Origin: Fodinicola acaciae
Lineage (GTDB): Bacteria > Actinomycetota > Actinomycetes > Mycobacteriales > HKI-0501
Assembly: GCF_010993745.1 (NCBI RefSeq)
Contig: NZ_WOTN01000004.1
Coordinates: 1,240,001 to 1,304,000 of the forward strand
Length of the DNA stretch: 64,000 nucleotides
Reading direction: 5' to 3'
Within the stretch, counting starts at the first letter, position 1. Each line of letters starts with the position of its first letter. Shown here piece after piece: positions 51,619 to 59,992 of this stretch. Made by a program: the position numbers and the translations under genes. The notes below the pieces were generated by a model that was given only the letters and a program-made list of their open reading frames with translations, was not told the DNA's origin and made no database searches.

Positions 51619-52332
51619 ATGAATCCGATCAGCGAAGCGCTCGTCTGGCTCAACGACCCGCTCAACTGGCAGGGCTCTGACGGCATCCTGGCCCTGACCG
51701 GCGAGCACCTGTGGATTTCCTTCCTGGCCGTGCTGATCGCCTGTGTCATCGCCTGGTCGCTCGGACTTTGGCTCGGTCACACGGGTCGCGGCGGCAATGT
51801 GGTCGTGGTGGTCTCCAACGCCTCACGCGCCATCCCGACATTGGCTCTGTTGACGATCCTTTCGTCGGTGAGCGCGTGGTTTTTCGGTACGCCGGCCACG
51901 GTGATCTCGCTCGCGGTTTTCGCCATTCCGCCGTTGCTGTCCAACACTTATGTCGGTCTGCGAGGTGTCGACCCCGACGTGGTCGACGCGGCTCGCGGGA
52001 TGGGGTTGTCCAGCGGGCAGATTCTCTGGCGGGTCGAGGTGCCGCTGGCGATTCCGTTGATCGCGGCCGGATTTCGTACGGCCGCCGTGCAGGTGGTGGC
52101 GACCACCACACTTGCCGCGCTGGTCGGCGGCGGCGGCCTCGGCAACATCATCAACCTCGGCCTGGGACAACAGAAAGGCGGCGTGATCCTGGCCGGCGGT
52201 TTCCTGGTGGCGCTGTTGGCGCTGGTCACCGAGGGTGTGCTGGCGATCGTGCAGAAGCTGGTGACGCCCGGCAAGGTGCGCAGGCGTACGGCCAAACCGG
52301 TGACCGCCGACCCGGCCGGCGCCGCCGCGTAA
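51619..52332 (+). CDS. Osmoprotectant ABC importer, permease 2
   Basis: A 237-residue permease paralogous to the previous one (OpuCD-like), with the EAA loop VDPDVVDAARGMGLSSGQIL-type segment near 115-135 and about six helices. The ATG follows the TAA of permease 1 with no gap. The two permeases probably form a heterodimer with the divergently encoded ATPase. A 154-bp gap separates it from the binding protein. Confidence 0.92.
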   Translation: MNPISEALVWLNDPLNWQGSDGILALTGEHLWISFLAVLIACVIAWSLGLWLGHTGRGGNVVVVVSNASRAIPTLALLTILSSVSAWFFGTPATVISLAVFAIPPLLSNTYVGLRGVDPDVVDAARGMGLSSGQILWRVEVPLAIPLIAAGFRTAAVQVVATTTLAALVGGGGLGNIINLGLGQQKGGVILAGGFLVALLALVTEGVLAIVQKLVTPGKVRRRTAKPVTADPAGAAA

Positions 52333-52486
52333 TCCTGCTTATTTCCGGTTTTTCGGCTTCGCATGTCGACTTGCGGATGCGATGTCGTACGTGTTCAGTA
52401 CGCTTCTACGACAAAGAACGGGCCGCGTCGCGACCCGTCCGGACACGCGTTGGCACAGCAGCCAGCGGGACACAGAAGGCGGGCCT

Positions 52487-53464
52487 ATGCGCTCTCGCAG
52501 GATAGTTCTCACCCTCACCGCGGTCGCGATGGCTGGTGCGCTCGCGGCTTGCGGCCAGGCCGGTTCGTCCGGCTCCGGCAACGGCGGCGGCACCGCCAGC
52601 GGAAAGGCCGGTTGCGCACCGGTCCAGGGCACCGACCTGGTCGCCCTGACCGACGACAAAAAGCTGCAGAACTCCGACAACGTCATCCCGGCCATCAACG
52701 AGAAAGCCGCCTCGCCGGCGCTGGTCGCCGCGCTGGACAAGGTTTCCGCGGCGCTGGACAGCCCCACGCTGATCGCGCTCAACAAACAGGTCGACGTGGA
52801 GCGCAAGACCTCGCAGGCGGCCGCGACCGGGTTCGTCGCGGACAAGAAGCTGACCGACGGCCTGCAGAAAGGCTCCGGCGCCATCGTCGTCGGCGCGGCC
52901 AACTTCGCCGAGAGCCAGACGCTCGGCGAGATCTACGCCCAGGTGCTGAAGGCGGCCGGTTTCAGCACCAGCGTCAAGACGGTCGGCAACCGCGAGGCCT
53001 ACCTGCCGGCGCTGGAGAAGGGCGAGCTGCAGGTGGTGCCGGAGTACGCCGCGACGTTGACCGAGTTTCTCAGCAAGGGCAAGGCAACTCCGGACATCGA
53101 CAAGACCGTCGCCGCGCTGACCCCGCTCGGCAAGGCCAAGGGCCTGGCGTTCGGTAAGCCGGCCGCGGCCACCGACCAGAACGCTTTCGCCGTGACGACC
53201 GCGTTCGCACAGAAAAACGGCGTGAAGACGCTGTCGGACTTCGCCGCGAAGTGCTCCGGTCAGGCCACGATCCTCGGCGGTCCGCCGGAGTGCAAGGAGC
53301 GGCCGTTCTGCGCGCCTGGCCTGCAGAAGACCTACAAGCTCTCCTACGGCTCGTTCACCACGCTCGACTCGGCCGGTCCGCTCAGCAAGCAGGCGCTGAA
53401 GGCCGGCAAGGTCAGCATCGCGCTGGTGCTTTCCTCCGACGGCAGCCTGACCACGACAAGCTAG
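52487..53464 (+). CDS. Osmoprotectant-binding lipoprotein, circularly permuted OpuAC fold
   Basis: A 325-residue lipoprotein: signal ending in the lipobox LAAC (Cys about 22). The mature protein starts with sequence that is the C-terminal end of ordinary OpuAC/OpuCC proteins (LVALTDDKKLQNSDNVIPAI, then IALNKQVDVERKTSQAAATG), followed by their N-terminal part (IVVGAANFAESQTLGEIYAQ, LQVVPEYAATLTEFL) and ending with the hinge region GPLSKQALKAGKVSIALVLS. The order is therefore permuted. GAAGG precedes the ATG. It delivers the solute to the permeases upstream. Confidence 0.88.
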   Translation: MRSRRIVLTLTAVAMAGALAACGQAGSSGSGNGGGTASGKAGCAPVQGTDLVALTDDKKLQNSDNVIPAINEKAASPALVAALDKVSAALDSPTLIALNKQVDVERKTSQAAATGFVADKKLTDGLQKGSGAIVVGAANFAESQTLGEIYAQVLKAAGFSTSVKTVGNREAYLPALEKGELQVVPEYAATLTEFLSKGKATPDIDKTVAALTPLGKAKGLAFGKPAAATDQNAFAVTTAFAQKNGVKTLSDFAAKCSGQATILGGPPECKERPFCAPGLQKTYKLSYGSFTTLDSAGPLSKQALKAGKVSIALVLSSDGSLTTTS

Positions 53465-53473
53465 CCACACCAC

Positions 53474-53534
53474 CGCGAGGGTGACGTTTTGCGGTCAGAA
53501 CCGGCCTGGCGACCGCCAAAACGTCACCCTCGCG
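53474..53534. terminator. Bidirectional hairpin between convergent genes
   Basis: Arms of 23-24 bp (CGCGAGGGTGACGTTTTG... and complement) with one bulge and a 14-base loop, between the binding-protein stop (53464) and the monooxygenase stop (53542). Position suits a two-way terminator. Confidence 0.7.
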
Positions 53535-53541
53535 ATGGTCC

Positions 53542-54909
53542 TCAGTCGTCGTCCTGGTCGCGGATCGAGGCGAACGACCGCGCCATTTTCCGTTTCAGCG
53601 CCGGCACGTTGTTGATCACGCGCATCGACGTACGCATGCCGGCCAGCGCCAGCGGACCGATGAACGGCTTGAAAATCGGCTGGTTCACCGTCATGCCGGA
53701 CAGCGACTTCTCCACCGCGTCGAAGGCATAGTCGATCATTTTCGTCTCGTACGCGCGGATGCCGTCCAGCAGTGACAGCTGTCCGTCGCGTACGGCGACC
53801 AGTTTGCGGCACAGCAGTCGCGCGTCGCGCAGCGCGGTGTTGGCGCCCACCCCACGGCCGGGCGTCATCGTGTGGATCGCGTCGCCGATCAGCGTCACGT
53901 TGCTGGTCGGCCACTGCGGCTGGCGCTCGGTTGTCCTGATGTTCAACGGAAAACAGCTGCCGGGATCGACCAGCGACAGCAACTCGCGCAGGTGCGGGTG
54001 CCAGCGGCGAGTACGCTCGATGAGCAGGTTTTTCAGCTGCTGGCCACGCAAATCCATCACGTTCGTCGGCAGGGTGCGGGCCGCCGTGCCGAAACCGATC
54101 ATCACATAGTCGCGCGTGTTGTCCCACTGCAGTCCCGGCCAGCTCGCCAGCAGGTCGGCATCGCTGCCGCCGATGTCGTCGCGCGGCTTGCCGTGCAGGT
54201 CCCAGTTGAACTGCATGACGTGCACGATCATGCTGTTGCCACCGGGCGCGAAAACCATCGATACACCGCGCTGCACTTTCTCCGGCAACAATGCGCGCGT
54301 ACGATCGTTCAGCTCGGTTTTTCCGGTGATGCCGACCAAACCGGTGTCGAACATCCGGGCATGCGGCAGATACTGCTGGCGTACGCGCGAGTTGGAGCCG
54401 TCGGCGGCGACCAGCACGTCACCGGTCGCCGACGTGCCGTCCTCGAAACACGCGGTCACCGTGCCGTCGGCGTTTTGCTCATAGCGCTGGAAAACCTTGT
54501 CGAAGCGTACGACGTCCTCCAAGCCGGTCAGCAGCACCTGGCGCAGCGTCATCCGGCTCACCGAGCGATCCTGCGCGATGTCGCCGGGCGCCGGCGCCGA
54601 GTCCGCGACCTCCGGTCCCATCGACAGCAGCTCACCCCAGTTTTCGGTGTACTGGTTGAAATAGATCGGTGCCCGCGCGCAGGTGGCCACGAAGATGTCG
54701 AAAAGCTCCGGCGGCAACAGGTCGTGCAGCGCGCGGCTGCCGTCCGGTGAGATGCCGACCCGATAACCCTGCAGGCCGTCCGTACGCGTCCGGTCGCGTT
54801 CGAAGACGGTGACCGGAATGCCGGCGCGGCGAAGGCCGTGCGCCAACGCGAGGCCACCGGTGCCGGCGCCGATCACCAAAACTCGGGGTGCGTTTCTTAA
54901 AGCAGACAT
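53542..54909 (-). CDS. FAD-dependent monooxygenase (class A flavoprotein hydroxylase)
   Basis: A 455-residue single-component hydroxylase. Dinucleotide motif VLVIGAGTGGLALAHGLRRA (10-30) with acidic partner VFERDRTRTDG, and the second FAD motif LIGDAIHTMTPGRGVGANTA. Likely hydroxylates an aromatic or polyketide-type compound with NAD(P)H and O2. ATG 54909 with GAGGAG eight bases upstream. It follows padR on the same strand, 134 bp away, and a perfect inverted repeat lies next to its ribosome site. Confidence 0.88.
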   Translation of the reverse strand: MSALRNAPRVLVIGAGTGGLALAHGLRRAGIPVTVFERDRTRTDGLQGYRVGISPDGSRALHDLLPPELFDIFVATCARAPIYFNQYTENWGELLSMGPEVADSAPAPGDIAQDRSVSRMTLRQVLLTGLEDVVRFDKVFQRYEQNADGTVTACFEDGTSATGDVLVAADGSNSRVRQQYLPHARMFDTGLVGITGKTELNDRTRALLPEKVQRGVSMVFAPGGNSMIVHVMQFNWDLHGKPRDDIGGSDADLLASWPGLQWDNTRDYVMIGFGTAARTLPTNVMDLRGQQLKNLLIERTRRWHPHLRELLSLVDPGSCFPLNIRTTERQPQWPTSNVTLIGDAIHTMTPGRGVGANTALRDARLLCRKLVAVRDGQLSLLDGIRAYETKMIDYAFDAVEKSLSGMTVNQPIFKPFIGPLALAGMRTSMRVINNVPALKRKMARSFASIRDQDDD

Positions 54910-54921
54910 GGGAAAACTCCT

Positions 54922-54952
54922 CGGTATCAGAATGTGACCGGTCCTGATACCG
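54922..54952 (-). promoter_or_regulatory. Inverted repeat at the monooxygenase ribosome site
   Basis: Perfect nine-base arms CGGTATCAG and CTGATACCG, 13-base spacer. It abuts the GAGGAG ribosome site of the monooxygenase gene and could be a repressor site or an RNA hairpin controlling translation. It differs from the PadR sites at 55656-55700. Confidence 0.55.
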
Positions 54953-55043
54953 TGCGAGGAGGGGACGCGGGTATCCGGCTTCGGCCGTGCTTGCCTCACC
55001 AGGTCTCCGTGCGGTGTTGCCGCACCGCCGGAGACCGCCTTTC

Positions 55044-55643
55044 TCATTCCCGCAGTCGTCGGTGCATCTCCCGCAGCTCGGCGATGCCGGAAAGCTCGTC
55101 GGTGCGGATTCGCCGCACCAGCTCACGGATCCAGTCGATCTCGGCGGTGAACACCGCGATCCGGTATTCGTTCTCCACCAGGAAGACGTCCCACATGTCG
55201 GCCGGCTTGTCGGTGATGGTGGCGCGCAGTCCGGCCACCTGCTCGGCGAGCCGGTCCGCGCGTTTTTCCAGCAGGTCGGCGGCCTCGTCCGGCGGCAGGC
55301 CGGGCATCATCGACAAACCCGCGAGAAACCGCGGAAACTCCTGATGCGGCGTGCCGAGCAGCTCGGCGAGCCAGTCGTGGAACTCCTGTTTGCCGGCATC
55401 GGTGATCGCGTACAGCGTGCGCTCCGGATAACGGCCGGCGCGTACGGTCTCGGTGCCGACGATGAACTTCTCCCGCTCCAACGCGCGTACGACCGTGTAG
55501 AGCGAGCCGTACTTGATGTTGATGCTGTCGTGCTTCTCGCGGTGCCGCAGGGTGGTGACCATGTCGTAGGGATGCATCGGCCGCTCGAACAGCAACCCCA
55601 GCACCGCCAGCGCGAGCGGATTGGAGATCTTGCGGTCCGCCAT
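55044..55643 (-). CDS. PadR-family transcriptional regulator
   Basis: A 199-residue repressor: winged helix NPLALAVLGLLFERPMHPYD and SLYTVVRALEREKFIVGTET, followed by a helical dimerisation domain of the Vir_act_alpha_C type. ATG 55643 has GGAGG five bases upstream. Two related inverted repeats directly upstream indicate autoregulation. It probably controls the monooxygenase gene that follows and perhaps the divergent ALDH gene. Confidence 0.9.
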   Translation of the reverse strand: MADRKISNPLALAVLGLLFERPMHPYDMVTTLRHREKHDSINIKYGSLYTVVRALEREKFIVGTETVRAGRYPERTLYAITDAGKQEFHDWLAELLGTPHQEFPRFLAGLSMMPGLPPDEAADLLEKRADRLAEQVAGLRATITDKPADMWDVFLVENEYRIAVFTAEIDWIRELVRRIRTDELSGIAELREMHRRLRE

Positions 55644-55655
55644 GGTCACCTCCTC

Positions 55656-55700
55656 TAGTTGGCCACAACTATACGCGGACATCTAGTTGCTGCCAACTAG
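55656..55700. promoter_or_regulatory. Two PadR-type operators
   Basis: TAGTTG-GCCA-CAACTA (55656-55671) and CTAGTTG-CTGC-CAACTAG (55683-55700), perfect inverted repeats with the same arms and four-base spacers, 27 bp apart centre to centre. The first lies just upstream of the padR ribosome site. The matching arms and the neighbouring PadR gene make autoregulation likely. Confidence 0.72.
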
Positions 55701-55823
55701 TGCTGAAGTTTGTGATCGGCGCCGCATCGGCGAAGACTGTGCGGTGCCGGTGTCGATCAACAGGAAGATTTCCGGCGGTCGTCCGGCTTGAAACGGCACC
55801 GTGCGGTGCATACGGTGGCCATC

Positions 55824-57389
55824 ATGGCGACCACTAGCTCTGACGTACGCGTGCTTTCCCACCTGATCGGCGGCGACCGTGCCGCGCCGGCCGGCGACCT
55901 GATCGACTCGGTGAACCCGGCCGACCGCACCGACGTGGTCGCGCGCGTGCCGCTGGCCAGCGCGGAGACGTTCGTCGACGCGGCGCGCGCGGCGAAGGCG
56001 GCGCAGCCGGGGTGGGCCGCGGTGCCGGCGCCGGTACGCGGCCAGGTCATCGCCGCGATCGGCCAGCTGGTCCGGTCCAACAAGGAGGCGCTGTCCCGGC
56101 TGGTGACCCGCGAGATGGGCAAGCCGTACGCGGAGTCGCTCGGCGAGGTGCAGGAGGTCATCGACACCTGCGACTTCTTCCTCGGCGAGGGCCGCCGGCT
56201 GTACGGCCAGACCGTGCCCAGCGAGGTCGGCGACAAGCAACTGTTCACCTTCCGCCGGCCGGTCGGCACGCTGGCGATCGTCACCGCCGCCAACTTCCCG
56301 ATCGCCGTACCGTCCTGGTACATCATCCCGGCGCTGCTGGCCGGCAACGCGGTCGTCTGGAAGCCGTCGGAGATGACACCGGCGGTCGGCGACGCGTTCG
56401 CCGAGATCATGTCGCGCGCCGGCCTGCCGCACGGCGTCCTCAACCTGGTGCACGCCAACGGCGTGAACACTTACGACGGTCTCGGTGCCGCGCTGGAGGC
56501 GGGGCTGGTCGACAAGGTCGGCTTCACCGGCTCGACCGAGGTCGGCCGCGCGATCAGCGAGCTGGCCGGCCGCTTCCTGCAGACCCCGATCCTGGAACTC
56601 GGTGGCAAGAACCCGCTGGTCGTCGCGGCCGACGCCGACCTCGACCTGGCGGTGGAGGGCGCGCTGTTCGGCGGCTTCGGCACGGCCGGCCAGCGGTGCA
56701 CGTCGACCGGCACGATCTGGGTCCACCAGGACGTGCACGACGAGTTCCTGCGCCGCTTCACCGCCGCGGTCGAAAACGCGGTCATCGGCGACCCGACGCA
56801 GGACGTGCTTTACGGTCCGCTGATCGCCGAGGCATACCTGCGCCGCTACGAGTCCTATCTGGACTGGATCGGTGACCACCACACGGTTTCCGGCTCGACG
56901 AGCACCGGCCAGATCACCGCCGACGCGCCGCGCAAGGGCTTCGTCGGCGACCCCGCCGACGGCTTCTACGCGCATCCGGTGATCGTCGACGGCGTACGGC
57001 CGGGCGACGACCTCTACGCCAAGGAGACCTTCGGACCGCTGCTCGGTGTGGGCACGTACCAGCATCTGGACGAGGCGATCGAGCTGGCCAACGGCCATGG
57101 CTATGGCCTGTCCAGCGCGATCTACACCAACGACCCGAAGACCGCCTTCGCCTTCGCCAACGGCATCAGCGCCGGCATGACCAGCGTCAACAACTCGACC
57201 TCCGGCGCCGAGGCGCACCTGCCGTTCGGCGGAAACGGGTTGTCCGGCAACGGATCCCGGCAGTCGGGCATCTGGGTCCTGGACGCGGTGACCCGCTGGC
57301 AGTCGCTCAACTGGGACTACTCCGGCAGGCTGCAGAAGGCGCAGATGGACACCGCCGTCCTGCCGGCCGACCTTGACTTCCGTCTCTGA
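55824..57389 (+). CDS. NAD(P)-dependent aldehyde dehydrogenase
   Basis: A 521-residue ALDH oxidising an aldehyde to the acid. Catalytic Cys292 is in GQRCTSTGT, the general base Glu258 in LELGGKNP, and the cofactor segment GFTGSTEVGRAI is intact. The C-terminal region with NNSTSGAEAHLPFGGNGLSG recalls semialdehyde dehydrogenases. It overlaps the next gene, an amine-oxidising flavoenzyme, by 17 bp, so the pair may turn an amino acid or amine into a carboxylic acid. ATG 55824 fits the family start. Confidence 0.92.
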   Translation: MATTSSDVRVLSHLIGGDRAAPAGDLIDSVNPADRTDVVARVPLASAETFVDAARAAKAAQPGWAAVPAPVRGQVIAAIGQLVRSNKEALSRLVTREMGKPYAESLGEVQEVIDTCDFFLGEGRRLYGQTVPSEVGDKQLFTFRRPVGTLAIVTAANFPIAVPSWYIIPALLAGNAVVWKPSEMTPAVGDAFAEIMSRAGLPHGVLNLVHANGVNTYDGLGAALEAGLVDKVGFTGSTEVGRAISELAGRFLQTPILELGGKNPLVVAADADLDLAVEGALFGGFGTAGQRCTSTGTIWVHQDVHDEFLRRFTAAVENAVIGDPTQDVLYGPLIAEAYLRRYESYLDWIGDHHTVSGSTSTGQITADAPRKGFVGDPADGFYAHPVIVDGVRPGDDLYAKETFGPLLGVGTYQHLDEAIELANGHGYGLSSAIYTNDPKTAFAFANGISAGMTSVNNSTSGAEAHLPFGGNGLSGNGSRQSGIWVLDAVTRWQSLNWDYSGRLQKAQMDTAVLPADLDFRL

Positions 57390-58524
57390 CCGCGCGTCGG
57401 TCGTCATCGTCGGCGGCGGGATCGTCGGCGTTTCCACGGCGTTCCACCTCGCCGAGGCCGGCGTACGCGACGTTTTGTTGGTGGAGAAGGACTCGCTCGG
57501 CGCCGGGTCGACGTCGAAGGCGGCCGGCGGCGTACGCGCGTCCTTTTCCAACCCGACCAACATCGCGCTCGGCGCGCGGTCACTGGAGACGTGGCGGTCG
57601 TTCGACGCGCGGCCCGGTGGCCAGATCGACCTGGAACAGGTCGGATATCTGTTCCTGCTGTCCACAAAGGACGATCTGGCCGGCTTCTCCCGCGCGGTCG
57701 CGCTGCAGGCCGGTTTCGGCTTGGACTCGCGGATCGTCGACGTCGAGGAGGTCGCGCGGCTCAACCCGTTGGTGAGCACCGACGGCCTGCTCGGCGCGGC
57801 TTTCTCACCTGGCGACGGATATTGCACGCCAGAAGGCGCGGTCGCCGGCTACGCGTCCGCCGCGCGCCGGCTCGGCGCTCGGCTGGTGACCGGTGTTTCC
57901 GTTTCGTCGGTGGAAACTTCCGGTGGCGAGATCGTCGGCGTGCGAACCAGTGCGGGGTTTGTCCGTACGCCCGCTGTCATCTGCTGCGCCGGAGCGTGGT
58001 CACGGTCGGTGGGGGAGATGGCCGGTGTGCCGCTGCCGGTCACCCCGGTGCGCCGGCAGATCGCCGTCACCGGACCGGTTTCCGGTCTGCCGGAACGGTT
58101 TCCGATGACACTGGACTATTCGTCGACGTTCTATTTCCACCGCGAGGGCCACGGCCTGCTGTTCGGCATGTCGCCGGACGAGGAGCCGGGTTTCCGGCTG
58201 GGGACCGACGATCGCTGGCTGGCCGGCCTGGCCGACGCGGTCGGTTTTCGCGCGCCGGCGCTGGCGGACGTGGGGATCGCGCACACCTGGGCCGGTCTAT
58301 ACGAGATCACGCCCGACCATGACGGCCTGGTTGGCGAGTCGGGCGAGGTCTCGCGTTTTCTTTACGCCTGCGGGTTTTCCGGCCACGGCTTCCTGATGGG
58401 ACCGGCGGTCGGTGAGGCCGTGCGCGACCTCTTCCTCGGCCGTACGCCCGTCATCGACGTGTCGTCACTGTCGGCCGACCGCTTCGCCGCCGGCGCCACC
58501 CGCGTCGAGTCGCACATCATCTGA
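57373..58524 (+). CDS. FAD-dependent amine/amino acid oxidoreductase (DAO family)
   Basis: A 383-residue DAO-type flavoprotein with dinucleotide motif VVIVGGGIVGVSTAFHLAEA, LLVEKDSLGAGSTSKAAGG and the C-terminal FAD segment YACGFSGHGFLMGPAVGEAV. Likely oxidises a secondary amine or amino acid such as a proline or glycine derivative. It begins at TTG inside the ALDH gene (no ATG or GTG suits the family start), so the two are translationally coupled. Palindrome B8 follows the stop. Confidence 0.9.
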   Translation: MTSVSDRASVVIVGGGIVGVSTAFHLAEAGVRDVLLVEKDSLGAGSTSKAAGGVRASFSNPTNIALGARSLETWRSFDARPGGQIDLEQVGYLFLLSTKDDLAGFSRAVALQAGFGLDSRIVDVEEVARLNPLVSTDGLLGAAFSPGDGYCTPEGAVAGYASAARRLGARLVTGVSVSSVETSGGEIVGVRTSAGFVRTPAVICCAGAWSRSVGEMAGVPLPVTPVRRQIAVTGPVSGLPERFPMTLDYSSTFYFHREGHGLLFGMSPDEEPGFRLGTDDRWLAGLADAVGFRAPALADVGIAHTWAGLYEITPDHDGLVGESGEVSRFLYACGFSGHGFLMGPAVGEAVRDLFLGRTPVIDVSSLSADRFAAGATRVESHII

Positions 58525-58529
58525 CTTCA

Positions 58530-58582
58530 GGTCGCATGGCCCCCATGCGTGCGTTGGATGCACGCATGGGGGCCATGCGTGC
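58530..58582. repeat. Family B palindrome, copy B8
   Basis: B4-type arms (GGTCGCATGGCCCCCATG and complement) with the inner bases GTGC/GCAC and loop GTTGGAT, five bp after the oxidoreductase stop; only the outermost bases of the right arm differ. Confidence 0.9.
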
Positions 58583-58593
58583 TCTCCGATGAC

Positions 58594-58656
58594 AAGGTCG
58601 CTTGACATTAGGTCAAGGTCGCTGTACATATTGTCAAGCGATCTGTACTAGATGAA
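58594..58656 (+). promoter_or_regulatory. Promoter and three 21-bp-spaced operator repeats of the YhfC-XRE operon
   Basis: Promoter: TTGACA (58602-58607), 17-base spacer, TACATA (58625-58630). Three imperfect direct repeats begin AAGGTCGCT (58594), AAGGTCGCT (58615) and AAGCGATCT (58636), 21 bp apart, i.e. two helical turns; the first two agree at 16 of 21 positions. CTTGAC/GTCAAG (58601-58617) is an inverted repeat across the -35. The layout suits cooperative binding of the operon's own small XRE regulator. Confidence 0.7.
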
Positions 58657-58669
58657 AGGGGTGGGGCGG

Positions 58670-59422
58670 ATGAGCACACCTGCTCTGATGGCCTTTGTGG
58701 TGGCGGCGGTGGTGGCCGGTCTCGGCGCGCCGATTTTGGTGACAGCGCTGCGAAAGCGGCTGCGCGTACCGATGACGGTCTTTTTCGTCGCCGCCGGTTT
58801 CTATCTCCTCAACCTGCTGATCCAGCAGCCGATTTTCCTTGGCGTACGCGCGTTTCATCTCAACGGCGTGGTGGTGACTGGCCTCATCGCACCGGCGATC
58901 TACGCGGTGTGCGAGGAGTCGATGCGCTATCTGAGCTTTCGCGCCGGCCGCAAGATGCGCGACAACCGTACGCCGAACGGCGCGGTCGTCGCTGGCCTCG
59001 GCCACGGCGGCGCGGAGGCGCTGCTCTTCACGCTCGGCATGGTGGCGAGCGTCGCGACGGCGGTGCTGGCGCCGCAGATGTTCGCGGCCAACGGCGGCGA
59101 TCCAAACGCGATCGTGCATGGCGGCCCTGGTTATTACCTGCAGTTCGCGTTGAGCCGCGTGCTGGCGGTCATCGCGCACACTGGGTTCGCGACGATGATC
59201 ATGCTCTCCTACCGGCAGGTTCGCTGGCTGCCGGCGGCGATCACCGCGCATTTCGCGGTGGACGCGAGCGTTTTCAGCCTGCAGGGCGTGTTGCCGGCGA
59301 GCAGTCCGGTGCCGGATCTGGTGTTCGCCGGCTGGGCCGCGCTGGCGATCGTCCTGCTGGTGGTCGTACGGCGGCGACCGGTGGCGGTCGAGCTTGGGGA
59401 GATCGCGAGGATAGGGTCATGA
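58670..59422 (+). CDS. YhfC-family putative intramembrane metalloprotease
   Basis: A 250-residue protein with about seven membrane helices and the YhfC pattern: AVCEESMRYLSFR (Glu-Glu-x-x-Arg), GLGHGGAEALLF (His plus Glu), AHTGFATMIM and TAHFAVDASVF. The family is related to CPBP-type membrane proteases by these motifs; substrates are unknown. ATG 58670 has GGGG about eight bases upstream; an ATG at 58652 has no ribosome site. Its stop overlaps the next gene (ATGA). Confidence 0.82.
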   Translation: MSTPALMAFVVAAVVAGLGAPILVTALRKRLRVPMTVFFVAAGFYLLNLLIQQPIFLGVRAFHLNGVVVTGLIAPAIYAVCEESMRYLSFRAGRKMRDNRTPNGAVVAGLGHGGAEALLFTLGMVASVATAVLAPQMFAANGGDPNAIVHGGPGYYLQFALSRVLAVIAHTGFATMIMLSYRQVRWLPAAITAHFAVDASVFSLQGVLPASSPVPDLVFAGWAALAIVLLVVVRRRPVAVELGEIARIGS

Positions 59423-59793
59423 AATCACTGGCGTACGTCGTCCAGGTGCTGGTGCTGATGGTGGTCGTCTATCCGGCGTTGCTGCTGCTCGTGCTGTGGA
59501 TCGCACCGCCTGGCGCGAGCATGCCGACCCGGTATGCGGTGTCGGTCCTGCCGGCGCTGCCGGTCGTCGGGGTGGCGCTGGTGCTGCTGCGCTGGCTGCG
59601 GCAGGCCGACGAGCTTGAGCGGCGCATCCAGCTGGATGCGCTGGCTTTCAGCGGCATCGTCACGATGCTCGGCGGCGGTGCGTACGTGATGCTCACCGGC
59701 CTGCCGGCGTACGTGCTGGTGACCGCGTTCTTCCTGCTCTGGGCCGTCGCGGTCGCGGTGCGCAGGATGTGGCTCGGGCGAGGCGGCGAATGA
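59419..59793 (+). CDS. Small integral membrane protein of the YhfC-XRE operon
   Basis: A 124-residue protein with four hydrophobic segments (starting LAYVVQVLVLMVVVYPALLL) and a charged cytoplasmic stretch RWLRQADELERRIQLDALAF between them. Similar small membrane proteins are often encoded before short XRE regulators. Overlaps both neighbours by ATGA, so all three are translated together. It may hold or sense through the regulator, or be the substrate of the protease; both are inference. Confidence 0.78.
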   Translation: MKSLAYVVQVLVLMVVVYPALLLLVLWIAPPGASMPTRYAVSVLPALPVVGVALVLLRWLRQADELERRIQLDALAFSGIVTMLGGGAYVMLTGLPAYVLVTAFFLLWAVAVAVRRMWLGRGGE

Positions 59794-59978
59794 GAAACCG
59801 GCTGCGCGTGCTGCGAGCCGAGCGCGGCTGGTCGCAGGCCGAGCTCGCCAAACGCATCGAGGTCTCGCGGCAGACGGTCAACACGATCGAGAACGGCCGC
59901 TATGATCCGAGCCTGCCGTTGGCCTTCACCATTGCCAAGGTGTTCGGCCTCACCATCGAGGACATCTTCGAGCCCTAG
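59790..59978 (+). CDS. Short XRE-family regulator (62 residues)
   Basis: Single Cro/CI helix-turn-helix with no other domain: RLRVLRAERGWSQAELAKRI, SRQTVNTIENGRYDPSLPLA, then AKVFGLTIEDIFEP. Very common type in bacteria and archaea, usually autoregulatory and paired with a membrane protein, as here. Likely binds the three repeats at 58594-58656. Confidence 0.9.
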   Translation: MRNRLRVLRAERGWSQAELAKRIEVSRQTVNTIENGRYDPSLPLAFTIAKVFGLTIEDIFEP

Positions 59979-59992
59979 GGTCGAAACAGACC

